Below, one piece after another: positions 28,851-36,861 of a stretch of 64,000 nt of DNA; the first letter of the stretch is position 1, and every line of letters starts with the position of its first letter. This DNA is from Nocardioides sp. BP30 (GTDB lineage: Bacteria > Actinomycetota > Actinomycetes > Propionibacteriales > Nocardioidaceae), in contig NZ_CP123620.1 in NCBI RefSeq assembly GCF_029873215.1, positions 62,001 through 126,000 of the forward strand, read 5' to 3'. The notes below the pieces were generated by a model. It worked only from the letters and a program-made list of their open reading frames with translations, searched no databases and was not told the DNA's origin. Position numbers and translations under genes: made by a program.

Positions 28851-29852
28851 ATGAGGCTCATCGACCGTGCCGCCACAGCGCTCGCTCTCGCCCTGGTCGC
28901 GACCGGCGTGACGGCCTGCGACGGCGCCTGGACCTCGACAACGCCCTCCGGCGCCTCTCCCAGCCTGACCGCCACCGACCTGGCCACCGACGACCCCGCC
29001 TTCCGGCTCGGCCCCGATCAGGTCCCCTCGATCGCCGGCCTGGACGCCGACGAGGCCGCGGACCTGCTGGGGAGCCACGGCTACCTGGTGCGGATCGACC
29101 GGCGACCCGGCTGCGCGACCGCGCAGGACGAGCTCGCCGTCGAGCCGCGGACCGGCACCATCCTCCCTCCGGGCTCGTCGGTGGCGCTGAGCGAGGTCGT
29201 CGCTCCCGCCGGAGCGGACTGCGCCGAGGTCGATCACCCCGACCGCAGCGTCGTGAGCCTGCTCGCGTGGGCGCGCGGCCTCGGTCCGCGACCGCGGTTC
29301 GAGGACCGGGTGACGGTCGAGTTCCGCACGCAGACCGCCAGCGGCGGCGACACCAGGACGCTGCAGGGCGCCGCCCTCGCCGACCGGGAGGACTGGCCCG
29401 GGCTGGGTTCGCTGGCCGACGTGCTCGCCGTACCGGCACGTGACGGTGAGGAACTCGTTCCCCTGGTGGTGACCCGGGACAGCTCCTGCTCCTCCGCCTC
29501 GGCGCCCAGCTGCGCGCTGATGCGCGGGGCCGTGATCGGCGGCTCGGCGACGTACACGAACCACCGGGTCGACACCGCTGGGCTCTTCACCGTGGCGCTC
29601 TGGGTCGATCACCGAGGCCGGGTCGGGCGGGTCCTGCTCTCGGACGAGCGCGTGCCGGCGGCGGTGGACGCACCCGACGTCGTCGGCGACTCGGCGGCCT
29701 TCGCGGCGGCGCGCCTCCATGCGTTCGGCTTCGGCGTCACCACCCGCCGCGTCCCTGGCTGTGCTCAGCGTGGCGAGGTCACCGGTGTGCGCAGCGATGG
29801 CACCCACGCGACCATCGAGGTCAGCGACGGCACCGCCGCCTGCGCGGCCTGA
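28851..29852 (+). CDS. Lipoprotein with PASTA-like segments
   Basis: A 333-residue lipoprotein from ATG 28851 with AAGGAGG upstream. Residues 1-24 are a lipoprotein signal ending in VTAC, so Cys24 should be lipidated. Two stretches resemble PASTA units: VPSIAGLDADEAADLLGSHGYLVRI near residue 60 and a C-terminal one starting APDVVGDSAAFAAARLHAFG near 280. The centre (about 130-260) is an uncharacterised domain with SCSSASAPSC, a probable disulfide. Extracytoplasmic wall-associated role likely; substrate unknown. It is followed by the convergent XRE gene, with stops adjacent. Confidence 0.7.
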   Translation: MRLIDRAATALALALVATGVTACDGAWTSTTPSGASPSLTATDLATDDPAFRLGPDQVPSIAGLDADEAADLLGSHGYLVRIDRRPGCATAQDELAVEPRTGTILPPGSSVALSEVVAPAGADCAEVDHPDRSVVSLLAWARGLGPRPRFEDRVTVEFRTQTASGGDTRTLQGAALADREDWPGLGSLADVLAVPARDGEELVPLVVTRDSSCSSASAPSCALMRGAVIGGSATYTNHRVDTAGLFTVALWVDHRGRVGRVLLSDERVPAAVDAPDVVGDSAAFAAARLHAFGFGVTTRRVPGCAQRGEVTGVRSDGTHATIEVSDGTAACAA

Positions 29853-30377
29853 TCAGCCCGGCGAGCGGATCGTCAGCACGGCGTCGGCGGCCATCCCACC
29901 GAGCGCCTCGTACGCGTGCTCGGCATCGCTGACCCACACAGCCGTCTCGCCGACCGCGAGGTCACGCTCCTGGCCGAGCACCCCGACCCGAGCGCGACCG
30001 TGGGTGAGGAGCAGATACTCGGTGACCCCCGGCCCGTGTGCCCCCGAACGATGGACCACGCCGGGCTCCAGGTGCAGCAGGTACACCTCGACAGTCGCAC
30101 CGTCCTCGTGTCGCCGGGCGTCGAGCAGCCGCGCGACGATCCCCGGCGAGGCGACCTGCACCCCCGGCTCGACGAGCAGCGTCGCGAGCGGTACGTCGAG
30201 CGCGCCGGCGAGGGCATAGAGCGTCGACAGCGTCGGGTTGCGGGTGCCGTTCTCGATCTCGGAGAGGGAGCCCTTGCCCACGCCCGCGCGGCTGGCGAGC
30301 CCTCCGACGGACCAGCCGGCACGCCGCCGGGCAGCGCGCACCCGCGTTCCCACGGCGGCGGCGAGATCGGCATCCAC
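29853..30377 (-). CDS. XRE-family regulator with C-terminal cupin
   Basis: A 174-residue repressor or activator: HTH_3 at about 8-62 (VGTRVRAARRRAGWSVGGLA, then KGSLSEIENGTRNPTLSTLY) and a cupin_2 sensor at about 90-174 (HLEPGVVHRSGAHGPGVTEY, VGETAVWVSDAEH). GTG 30377 is the start; TAGGCT lies 7 nt upstream, implying a leaderless mRNA. Only 27 bp separate it from the divergent BenE carrier gene, which it most likely controls in response to the carried aromatic or organic acid. Confidence 0.9.
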   Translation of the reverse strand: MDADLAAAVGTRVRAARRRAGWSVGGLASRAGVGKGSLSEIENGTRNPTLSTLYALAGALDVPLATLLVEPGVQVASPGIVARLLDARRHEDGATVEVYLLHLEPGVVHRSGAHGPGVTEYLLLTHGRARVGVLGQERDLAVGETAVWVSDAEHAYEALGGMAADAVLTIRSPG

Positions 30378-30384
30378 GGTCCCG

Positions 30385-30397
30385 AGCCTAGTAGGGT
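30385..30397. promoter_or_regulatory. Back-to-back leaderless -10 elements
   Basis: In the 27-bp gap between two divergent start codons, AGCCTA (TAGGCT on the minus strand, 30385-30390) and TAGGGT (plus strand, 30392-30397) lie 7 nt from GTG 30377 and ATG 30405 respectively. The -35 regions of each promoter must therefore lie inside the other gene. Confidence 0.6.
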
Positions 30398-30404
30398 TCT
30401 GTTT

Positions 30405-31562
30405 ATGGAACGCTGGCACGTCGCGACCTCCGGGGTCGTCACCGCTCTGGTCGGGTTCGCGAGCTCGGCCCTGGTGGTCATCGCCGGGCTGCGCGCGGTC
30501 GGCGCCAGCACGACCGAGGCGGCCTCCGGCCTGCTCGCGCTCAGTCTCGCCCAGGGGGTCGGCACCCTCGTGCTCAGCCACCGTCACCGCATCCCGGTGC
30601 TTCTGGCGTGGTCCACGCCGGGCGCGGCGCTGCTCGCCTCCGCGGGCCACGTCGACGGTGGTTGGGCGGCAGCCGTCGGTGCGTTCCTCGTGGTCGGCGT
30701 GCTGATCCTCCTGACCGCGCTCTGGCCGCGGCTGGGCACCCTGATCGCCTCGATCCCGCCGGCCCTGGCCCAGGCGATGCTCGCCGGCGTCCTCCTCGAG
30801 CTGTGCCTCGCGCCCGTCCACGGGGCCATCGCCCACCCGGCCCTGCTCGCTCCGCCACTGCTGCTCTGGCTCGCACTGCTGCGCTGGGCGCCTCGATGGG
30901 CGGTCCCGGCGGCCTTCGTGGCAGCGATGGTCACGCTAGGGCTCTGGCTCACCCAGCACGGCGGCCTGTCCGGACCGCTACTCCCCCGCGTCGAGCTGAC
31001 CGCGCCGACGCTGACCGGTGGCGCGGTCCTCACCCTGGCCCTACCCCTGTACGTCGTCACGATGGCCTCGCAGAACGTGCCGGGGGTCGCGGTGCTCGCC
31101 TCGTTCGGGTACGAGGCCCCGTGGCGCCCGGCGATGACCACGACCGGCATCGGCACGATCGCCGCCGCGTGTCTCGGTGGTCATGCGATCAACCTGGCGG
31201 CCATCACCGCCGCGCTGGCCGCCTCGCCGCAGGCCCACCCGGACCCGGAGAGGCGCTGGCGGGTCGCGGTGGCCGCCGGCTGGACCTACCTGGTGCTGGC
31301 ACTGGGCGCCGCGGCGCTGACCACCCTGGTCGCGGCAGCGCCCGCGGGCGTGGCGACCGGCGTCGCCGGACTGGCACTGCTCGGCACGCTGGCCGCCTCG
31401 CTCGGCGCGGCCCTCACCGGAGAGCGTGACCGACTGCCTGCCGTGGTCACGTTCGTCGTCGCGGCCAGCGGGGTCACCGCGCTCGGCATCGGCGCGGCGT
31501 TCTGGGCGCTCCTCGCCGGGCTGGTGCTGCGCGTCGCCACGACGCAGCGGGCCGGGCGCTGA
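30405..31562 (+). CDS. BenE-family transporter
   Basis: A 385-residue membrane protein of the benzoate:H+ symporter (BenE/YdcO) family with about twelve hydrophobic helices. Signatures include VVTALVGFASSALVVIAGLRAVGA near the N-terminus, TPGAALLAS, and PLYVVTMASQNVPGVAVLAS with the following GTIAAACLGGHAINLAAITAA, which is the conserved region of the family. Benzoate is the classical substrate of the E. coli type, but the actual ligand here is not evident because no aromatic degradation genes are nearby. Confidence 0.9.
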   Translation: MERWHVATSGVVTALVGFASSALVVIAGLRAVGASTTEAASGLLALSLAQGVGTLVLSHRHRIPVLLAWSTPGAALLASAGHVDGGWAAAVGAFLVVGVLILLTALWPRLGTLIASIPPALAQAMLAGVLLELCLAPVHGAIAHPALLAPPLLLWLALLRWAPRWAVPAAFVAAMVTLGLWLTQHGGLSGPLLPRVELTAPTLTGGAVLTLALPLYVVTMASQNVPGVAVLASFGYEAPWRPAMTTTGIGTIAAACLGGHAINLAAITAALAASPQAHPDPERRWRVAVAAGWTYLVLALGAAALTTLVAAAPAGVATGVAGLALLGTLAASLGAALTGERDRLPAVVTFVVAASGVTALGIGAAFWALLAGLVLRVATTQRAGR

Positions 31563-31593
31563 CTGCGCCCGGCCCGCTCATCGACAGATACTG

Positions 31594-31836
31594 CTACCTG
31601 TTCTCCTGCGACGGCTGCTCGGCCACCACGATCGGACGCAGCCTGGCCCAGGCCAGGAAGACGACGCCGACCACGAGCAGCGCACCGCCGCCCCACCAGT
31701 TGTCGCTGTTGTGGGTGCCCTTCGGCGCCCCGTTGTGGAACGCCGCCGTGAGCAGCAGGATGACGCCGTACAGCGCCAGGAGGCCGCCGATCACGTTGCG
31801 GATGTCGAAGGCACCGGCTGTCTTGGGTTCGCTCAT
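31594..31836 (-). CDS. Small two-helix membrane protein paired with the symporter
   Basis: An 80-residue protein with helices at about 13-32 (VIGGLLALYGVILLLTAAF) and 48-68 (GGGALLVVGVVFLAWARL), both probably spanning the membrane. ATG 31836 lies 9 nt after the symporter stop with AGGAGTCGG upstream, so the two form an operon. It may be a symporter accessory subunit; no family name is recognised. Confidence 0.75.
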   Translation of the reverse strand: MSEPKTAGAFDIRNVIGGLLALYGVILLLTAAFHNGAPKGTHNSDNWWGGGALLVVGVVFLAWARLRPIVVAEQPSQENR

Positions 31837-31845
31837 GACCGACTC

Positions 31846-33573
31846 CTAGAAGATCACGTTGAGGACGATGACGAGGACCAGCGCCACCCCGGCGAGCGGG
31901 ACCGGGCGACGGAACCACGGGAAGTTGGCAGCGTCGGCGTCGACCAGCGAGCTGCGCGGCGTCTCGGAGTAGACCAGCCCGGTCAACTCCTCGGCCGGCT
32001 TGGGCCGCGTCGCCAACGAGACGATCACGGAGAGCACCACGTCGACGACGAATGCCGCGCCTGCCGCCACGAACGAGGCGCCCTGGCCCGACAGGTTCAA
32101 GGTGCCGGTCGACCAGGAGCCGAAGGCGTCCTGGCTCAGGAACGCCACCACGACCGCCGACAGCGTGCCGCAGACCAGGCCCACCCACCCGGCCGTCGCC
32201 GTCATCCGCTTCCAGAACATCCCCAGGATGAACGTCGCGAACAGCGGCGCGTTGAAGAACCCGAACAGGGTCTGCAGGTAGTTCATGATGTTGGAGAAGT
32301 TCGACGCCAGCGACGCGGTGAACACCGCGATGACCGTGGCGGCGACGGTGGCCAGGCGGCCGATCCGCAGGTAGTAGTCGTCACTGCGGTCCTTGACGAT
32401 GTAGCGCTCCCACAGGTCGTAGGAGAGCACCGTGTTGAAGGCGGAGATGTTGGCCGCCATGCCGGCCATGAACGAGGCCAGCAGACCGGTGATCGCCACG
32501 CCCAGCAGACCGTTGGGCAGCAGATCTCGCATCATGAAGATGAGCGAGTCGTTGAACGTCACCCCGTCACCCGACGACCCCCCTGGCACGGAACCGCCGG
32601 CCTTGATCTTGGCGATCTCGGTGATCAGGACAGCGGCGATCATGCCGGGCAGGATCGTGATGAAGGGGATGAAGATCTTCGGGAAGGCGCCGATGATGGG
32701 CGTCGTCCGGGCGGCGGTGATGGACTGCGAGGCCATCGCCCGCTGGACCTCGACGAAGTTCGTCGTCCAGTAGCCGAAGGACAGCACGAAGCCGAGGCCG
32801 AAGACGATGCCGATGACCGAGAGGAAGTCGGAGGAGAAACCGGTCAGGTTCGTACCCGGCCACGAGTGCAGCTGCTGGGCAGCCGTCGACGACGCTCCCG
32901 GATGGGAGGCGGCCTCGGTGATCTTGTCCTTCAGGCCGCTCCAGCCGCCGACGCGGTGCAGACCGATGATGGTCAGCGGCGCGAGCGCAGCGACGATCAC
33001 GAAGAACTGCAGCACCTCGTTGTAGATCGCCGCCTTGAGGCCGCCCAGGGTGATGTAGGAGAGCACGATCAGGGCCGCCACGATCAGCGCGACCCACAGC
33101 GGCCACCCGAGCAGGGCGTGCACGATCGCGCCCAGCAGATACAGGTTGATGCCAGCGATGAGCAGCTGGGCGATGGCGAACGAGATCGCGTTGACCAGGT
33201 GGGCGCCGGGCCCGAAGCGCCGGAGCATGAACTCCGGCACCGACCGGACCTTGGAGCCGTAGTAGAACGGCATCATCACCACGCCCAGGAAGAGCATGGC
33301 CGGAATGGCTCCGATCCAGAAGTAATGAACACTCGGAAGCCCGTACTGCGCGCCGTTCGCGCTCATCCCCATGATCTCGACAGCGCCGAGGTTTGCGGAG
33401 ATGAAGGCCAGGCCGGTGACCCAAGCAGGCAGCGAGCGCCCGGACAGGAAGAAGTCCACCGAGTCCGAGACGCCGCGGCTGGCCAGGATGCCGATGCCGA
33501 GAACGAAGGCGAAGTACAGGGCGATGATCACGTAGTCGATCCAGGATGCCTGGATCAGAGTCAGGCTGTACAC
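31846..33573 (-). CDS. Sodium:solute symporter (SSS family)
   Basis: A 575-residue carrier with about fourteen membrane helices. DYVIIALYFAFVLGIGILAS at the N-terminus, SVDFFLSGRSLPAWVTGLAFISANLGAVEIMG, and GGLKAAIYNEVLQFFVIV are typical of the SGLT-like branch. Two inserted loops (around residues 230-260 and 335-355) are Ser/Gly-rich. SGLT relatives import sugars, inositol or organic acids with Na+; the substrate is not evident. GTG 33573 is the start. The small membrane protein gene follows within 9 nt. Confidence 0.9.
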   Translation of the reverse strand: MYSLTLIQASWIDYVIIALYFAFVLGIGILASRGVSDSVDFFLSGRSLPAWVTGLAFISANLGAVEIMGMSANGAQYGLPSVHYFWIGAIPAMLFLGVVMMPFYYGSKVRSVPEFMLRRFGPGAHLVNAISFAIAQLLIAGINLYLLGAIVHALLGWPLWVALIVAALIVLSYITLGGLKAAIYNEVLQFFVIVAALAPLTIIGLHRVGGWSGLKDKITEAASHPGASSTAAQQLHSWPGTNLTGFSSDFLSVIGIVFGLGFVLSFGYWTTNFVEVQRAMASQSITAARTTPIIGAFPKIFIPFITILPGMIAAVLITEIAKIKAGGSVPGGSSGDGVTFNDSLIFMMRDLLPNGLLGVAITGLLASFMAGMAANISAFNTVLSYDLWERYIVKDRSDDYYLRIGRLATVAATVIAVFTASLASNFSNIMNYLQTLFGFFNAPLFATFILGMFWKRMTATAGWVGLVCGTLSAVVVAFLSQDAFGSWSTGTLNLSGQGASFVAAGAAFVVDVVLSVIVSLATRPKPAEELTGLVYSETPRSSLVDADAANFPWFRRPVPLAGVALVLVIVLNVIF

Positions 33574-33610
33574 GCTCCTCAGTGAACCACTAAAACACCT
33601 TTCAAACCTG

Positions 33611-33651
33611 TGATGTCACCTGAGGCTTGTGGTGACATCATTGTGATGTCA
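33611..33651. promoter_or_regulatory. TGATGTCA operator cluster
   Basis: TGATGTCA (33611-33618), TGACATCA (33633-33640) and TGATGTCA (33644-33651) are three copies of one octamer, the last two forming an inverted repeat around TTG. The last copy overlaps CATAGT (33650-33655), a -10 candidate 7 nt before ATG 33663. A ribbon-helix-helix protein is encoded immediately downstream and is the obvious binder. Confidence 0.65.
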
Positions 33652-33662
33652 TAGTGATGCTC

Positions 33663-34199
33663 ATGGACATCACGCCGTACGTCGAGAGCCTGCGCCGCGA
33701 CCTGCTCGCCGCGGCCGAGGCAGCTGGTCCCGAGGCCCGTGACACCACCGAGCGGCTGAGCTATGCGCTGGCTCCCTCCGCCCGCCTGGCCCTCATGGAG
33801 GCCATCTCGCAGGCAGCCGCCGAGATCACCGCCGAGCTGCCGGCGGGCAGTGTCGACGTACGCCTCAACGGCCGCGAGCTGGAGTTCGGCGTACACCTGC
33901 CACCGCCGGCCGAGACCGCCGCGCCGGCCCCCGTCGAGGTCGAGTCCGAGGAGGTCGACGAGGGCAACCTGGCACGGATCACCCTGCGCATCCCGGAGTC
34001 GGTCAAGACCAGGGCGGAGGAGTACGCCGCCCGCTCGGGCAGCTCGCTGAACACCTGGCTGGTCAACGTGGTGCGGGCGGCCACCCGCGCCGAGGCGATC
34101 AACATCGACCTCGACCTGTCCTCCATCAGCGCGACCATCAACTCCGCGCTCGGCGACCGCACAGACCGCGGCGGCCGACGCATGACCGGCTGGATCTGA
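33663..34199 (+). CDS. HicB-like / ribbon-helix-helix regulator
   Basis: A 178-residue protein; ATG 33663 is chosen over GTG 33654 and ATG 33657 because of the -10 spacing. Residues 1-80 are a helical and beta unit (DITPYVESLRRDLLAAAEAA, AGSVDVRLNGRELEFGV) and about 98-135 a ribbon-helix-helix (RITLRIPESVKTRAEEYAAR, then SLNTWLVNVVRAA) of the Arc/HicB type. Pairs of this gene with a DUF4097 gene are common in actinomycetes. It probably represses its own transcript through the TGATGTCA cluster. No HicA toxin is next to it. Confidence 0.8.
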   Translation: MDITPYVESLRRDLLAAAEAAGPEARDTTERLSYALAPSARLALMEAISQAAAEITAELPAGSVDVRLNGRELEFGVHLPPPAETAAPAPVEVESEEVDEGNLARITLRIPESVKTRAEEYAARSGSSLNTWLVNVVRAATRAEAINIDLDLSSISATINSALGDRTDRGGRRMTGWI

Positions 34200-34208
34200 G
34201 GAGCACCC

Positions 34209-35027
34209 ATGACCACCTACGACTACGAGACCCACGGTCCGGTCGAGCTCTCGGTCGAGCTCGCGAAGGGCCGGCTCACCATCGACACCACGGAGAGCAA
34301 CCATGCCCACATCGAGATCAGCGGCCGCGACGCCGACCGCGTCCGGGTCCAGCAGCGGGGCGACCGGCTCGACATCGCCGACCCCAACGCCCGGCGTCCG
34401 TTCAGTTTCAGCCATCTTGACATCACGGTCGTGGTGCCCGCTGCGAGTGGTCTTGCGCTGAGGACCGGCACCGCCGAGGTGGAGGTCACCGGGACCGTCG
34501 GAGCTGCCGTCGTGCACACCGGGACCGGCCCCGTCCGGCTCGACCACGTCGCCGGCTCCGCGGCGGTGCAGAGCGGCAGCGGCGCCGTCACGATCGCCTC
34601 GGTCGACGGCGACCTGCGCGCCAAGTCGGGCTCCGGCGACATCACCGTCGGCACCGCCCAGGACGCGGTCGTCGTCTCGACCGGTTCCGGCGACGTGGCC
34701 GTGCGGACCGCCAACGGTCCGATCACTGTCAAGACGGGCAACGGCGACCTGCGCGTCGCCGAGGCCCACGGCGACGTGAGCCTCACCACCGGCTCGGGCT
34801 CGCTGGAGGTCGGCAACGCCCATCGTGGCCGGGTGGTCGGCAAGGCCGCGTCGGGCCACATCCGGGTCGGCATCCCCGCCGGCACGCCGGTGTGGACCGA
34901 CATCACGACCCTCACCGGGCACATCCGTTCGGGTCTGCGTCCGGTCGGCCAGCCGCTGGAGGGTCAGGGACATGTGGAGCTGCGCGCGCGGACCGTCAGC
35001 GGCGACGTGACGCTGGTCGAGGTCTGA
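34209..35027 (+). CDS. DUF4097 beta-helix adhesin-like protein
   Basis: A 272-residue cytosolic protein without signal peptide, starting 9 nt after the RHH gene with GAGGAG upstream. From residue 75 on it is a run of short beta strands with a repeated pattern xGSGxVTVxTxxGDLxVxx (TGTGPVRLDHVAGSAAVQSG, SGSGDITVGTAQD, TGSGDVAVRTANG, TGNGDLRVAEAHG, TGSGSLEVGNAHRG), the parallel beta-helix of DUF4097. The family is linked in many bacteria to envelope stress modules, but here it is controlled with an RHH protein. Function unknown. Confidence 0.85.
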   Translation: MTTYDYETHGPVELSVELAKGRLTIDTTESNHAHIEISGRDADRVRVQQRGDRLDIADPNARRPFSFSHLDITVVVPAASGLALRTGTAEVEVTGTVGAAVVHTGTGPVRLDHVAGSAAVQSGSGAVTIASVDGDLRAKSGSGDITVGTAQDAVVVSTGSGDVAVRTANGPITVKTGNGDLRVAEAHGDVSLTTGSGSLEVGNAHRGRVVGKAASGHIRVGIPAGTPVWTDITTLTGHIRSGLRPVGQPLEGQGHVELRARTVSGDVTLVEV

Positions 35028-35042
35028 GGCCAGCGCTGTGGC

Positions 35043-35109
35043 GGGGTAGTCCGGGGCGCAAATCAGCACTTCTGGTCCTCGACCCCTGATTTGCGCCCCG
35101 GACTACCCC
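35043..35109. repeat. Intergenic palindrome, family B copy 1
   Basis: Perfect 24-bp arms (35043-35066 and 35086-35109) around a 19-nt loop, between the convergent DUF4097 and SIP genes. The arm begins GGGGTAGTCCGGGGCGC and ends AAATCAG. The right arm ends one base before the SIP stop codon. A second copy is at 60497-60563. It could serve as a two-way terminator. Confidence 0.92.
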
Positions 35110-35110
35110 T

Positions 35111-36046
35111 TCACGCCCGCATCGCCACGCCCTCGCGCCAGTAACCCATGAAGGCGACCTGGTGCCGAGGCATGCCGAGCTCGCCGACGAGGTGGCGGCG
35201 CAGCGTCGTCACCATGCCCGACTCCCCCGCGATCCAGGCGTAGCGCCCGTCCACCGCCGGCGCATCGATCACCTCCTCGCCCAGGGCGGAGTACGTCGGG
35301 GTCTCCCACGGCATGTCATCGAGAGCGCCGAGCGCGGCCCCGGCCGGCTCGCTGGCCCCGGCCGGCTCGGCGGCGGGCAGCGGGGTGGGGGCGAAGCCGA
35401 GGTGCGCCGAGACCGCCTCGATCACCGGCTCGCCGACGGAGCGGTCGCCGCGGGGCAGCCAGGTGACCTCGACGCCATCGATCGCAGGCAGGTCGCAGAT
35501 GTCCTCGGCACACGGCACCTCGACGAAGACCGCGCCGGTACGCCCGCCCTCACGCTCGGGCAGCTGGCGCAGGATCTGGTGGATGGCCGGCAGCGCCGTC
35601 TCGTCGCCGACCAGCAGCAGCCGCTCCGCGTCGCCGGGGTCGAACTCGATCCCGCCGCCCGCGCTGCCGCGCCGAGGCAGCGCGGCGAGCACCTCGTCGC
35701 CGACGGCCGCGTGCTCGGCCCAGTCCGAACCAGGTCCGTGCGCGCCGGAGTGAAGGACGAAGTCGACCAGGATCCGGGTGTCGGCGCCCTCGCCGAGCAC
35801 GTCGGCGATGGTGTAGGTCCGGACCGCTCCGCGGGTCTCCTCCGGCAGCGCGCTGTAGTCGCTCCACCAGCTCTCCTCCGAGAGCTGCGGCAGGCCGCCC
35901 GGGCCGGGGAGCAGCAGCTTGAACCGCTGGTCGAACAGCGGGCCCTCGACGCCGAAGTCCGCCAGCTGCGGGCCGCCGAGCTCGATCCGGGCGAAGGAGG
36001 GCGTCGGGCGGGCGACCGAGCGGACGCGCAGGTGGGCGAGCAGCAT
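35111..36046 (-). CDS. Siderophore-interacting protein (ferric-siderophore reductase)
   Basis: A 311-residue FAD/NAD(P)H reductase that would release iron from imported ferric siderophore in the cytosol. It begins at ATG 36046, overlapping the ATPase stop as TGATG. The FAD domain shows RTYTIADV (the conserved R-x-Y-T/S) and HGPGSDWAEHAAVGDEV; the C-terminal part has LLLVGDETALPAIHQILRQLP and WIAGESGMVTTLRRHLVGEL, the SIP-family GDETALPA signature. An Ala/Pro-rich insert lies near 225-250. It is the last gene of the iron-uptake operon. Confidence 0.92.
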   Translation of the reverse strand: MLLAHLRVRSVARPTPSFARIELGGPQLADFGVEGPLFDQRFKLLLPGPGGLPQLSEESWWSDYSALPEETRGAVRTYTIADVLGEGADTRILVDFVLHSGAHGPGSDWAEHAAVGDEVLAALPRRGSAGGGIEFDPGDAERLLLVGDETALPAIHQILRQLPEREGGRTGAVFVEVPCAEDICDLPAIDGVEVTWLPRGDRSVGEPVIEAVSAHLGFAPTPLPAAEPAGASEPAGAALGALDDMPWETPTYSALGEEVIDAPAVDGRYAWIAGESGMVTTLRRHLVGELGMPRHQVAFMGYWREGVAMRA

Positions 36047-36861
36047 CAGGAGACCTTTGCGGGTGTGGGGGTGGCGGGGGTGTGATGGCGCCCGATCGGC
36101 ACCACCAGCGGGGTGCCCGAGACCGGGTCCGGGACGACCTGGGAGTCCAGGCCGAAGACGTCTCGGACCAGCTCCGGGGTGACGATCCGCGAAGGAGCGC
36201 CGGCGGCCAGCACCTTGCCGTCGCACATCGCGACCAGGTGGTCGGCGTACCGGGCGGCCAGGTTGAGGTCGTGCAGCACCATCACGACGGTGGTGCCCCG
36301 CTCGACGCGCAGGGTGTGCAGCAGGTCGAGCAGGTCGATCTGGTGGGCGACGTCGAGGAAGGTGGTCGGCTCGTCCAGCAGCAGGATCTCCGGCTGCTGC
36401 GCGAGGGCCAGCGCGATCCACACCCGCTGGCGCTGACCGCCGGACAGCTCCTCGACCGGGCGCGCTGCGAGCTCCAGCGTCCCGGTCATCTCGAGTGCCG
36501 CCGTCACCGCGGCCTCGTCCGCCGCCGACCAGCGCGAGAGCGCGCTGCGGTGCGGCTGGCGGCCCCGGGAGACGAGGTCGACGACAGTGATGCCCTCCGG
36601 CGAGAGCGGCTGCTGCGGCAGCAGGCCGAGGATCCGCGCGACCTCACGGGTCGGGCGCTGGTGCACTGCCTCGCCGTCGAGCAGGCACGCACCGTGGATC
36701 GGTCTGAGCAACCGGGCCAGGCCGCGCAGCAGCGTCGACTTGCCACAGCCGTTGGCGCCGACGATGACGGTGGTGGCGGCGTCGGGGATGTCCAGGGTGA
36801 CCCGGTCGACGATGGTCGTCGCGCCGTACCCGAGGGTGACGCTGTCGGTGGTGAGCCTCAT
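36046..36861 (-). CDS. ABC transporter ATP-binding protein, ferric-siderophore type
   Basis: A 271-residue FecE/FepC-type ATPase that powers the two permeases upstream. Walker A is GANGCGKST (residues 36-44), the Q-loop LLPQQPLSP, signature LSGGQRQRVWIALAL, Walker B ILLLDEPTTFLD and switch histidine VLHDLN. The start at ATG 36861 overlaps the permease stop by 4 nt (ATGA). Confidence 0.94.
   Translation of the reverse strand: MRLTTDSVTLGYGATTIVDRVTLDIPDAATTVIVGANGCGKSTLLRGLARLLRPIHGACLLDGEAVHQRPTREVARILGLLPQQPLSPEGITVVDLVSRGRQPHRSALSRWSAADEAAVTAALEMTGTLELAARPVEELSGGQRQRVWIALALAQQPEILLLDEPTTFLDVAHQIDLLDLLHTLRVERGTTVVMVLHDLNLAARYADHLVAMCDGKVLAAGAPSRIVTPELVRDVFGLDSQVVPDPVSGTPLVVPIGRHHTPATPTPAKVS

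Noticed and set aside
31426..33585. 719-codon plus-strand frame opposite the symporter
   Set aside because: Same reason; no ribosome site, composition rich in R, D, E, H and Q without any recognisable domain.
33663..35027. HicAB toxin-antitoxin pair
   Set aside because: The RHH protein is HicB-like, but the partner is a 272-residue DUF4097 protein, not a small HicA toxin.
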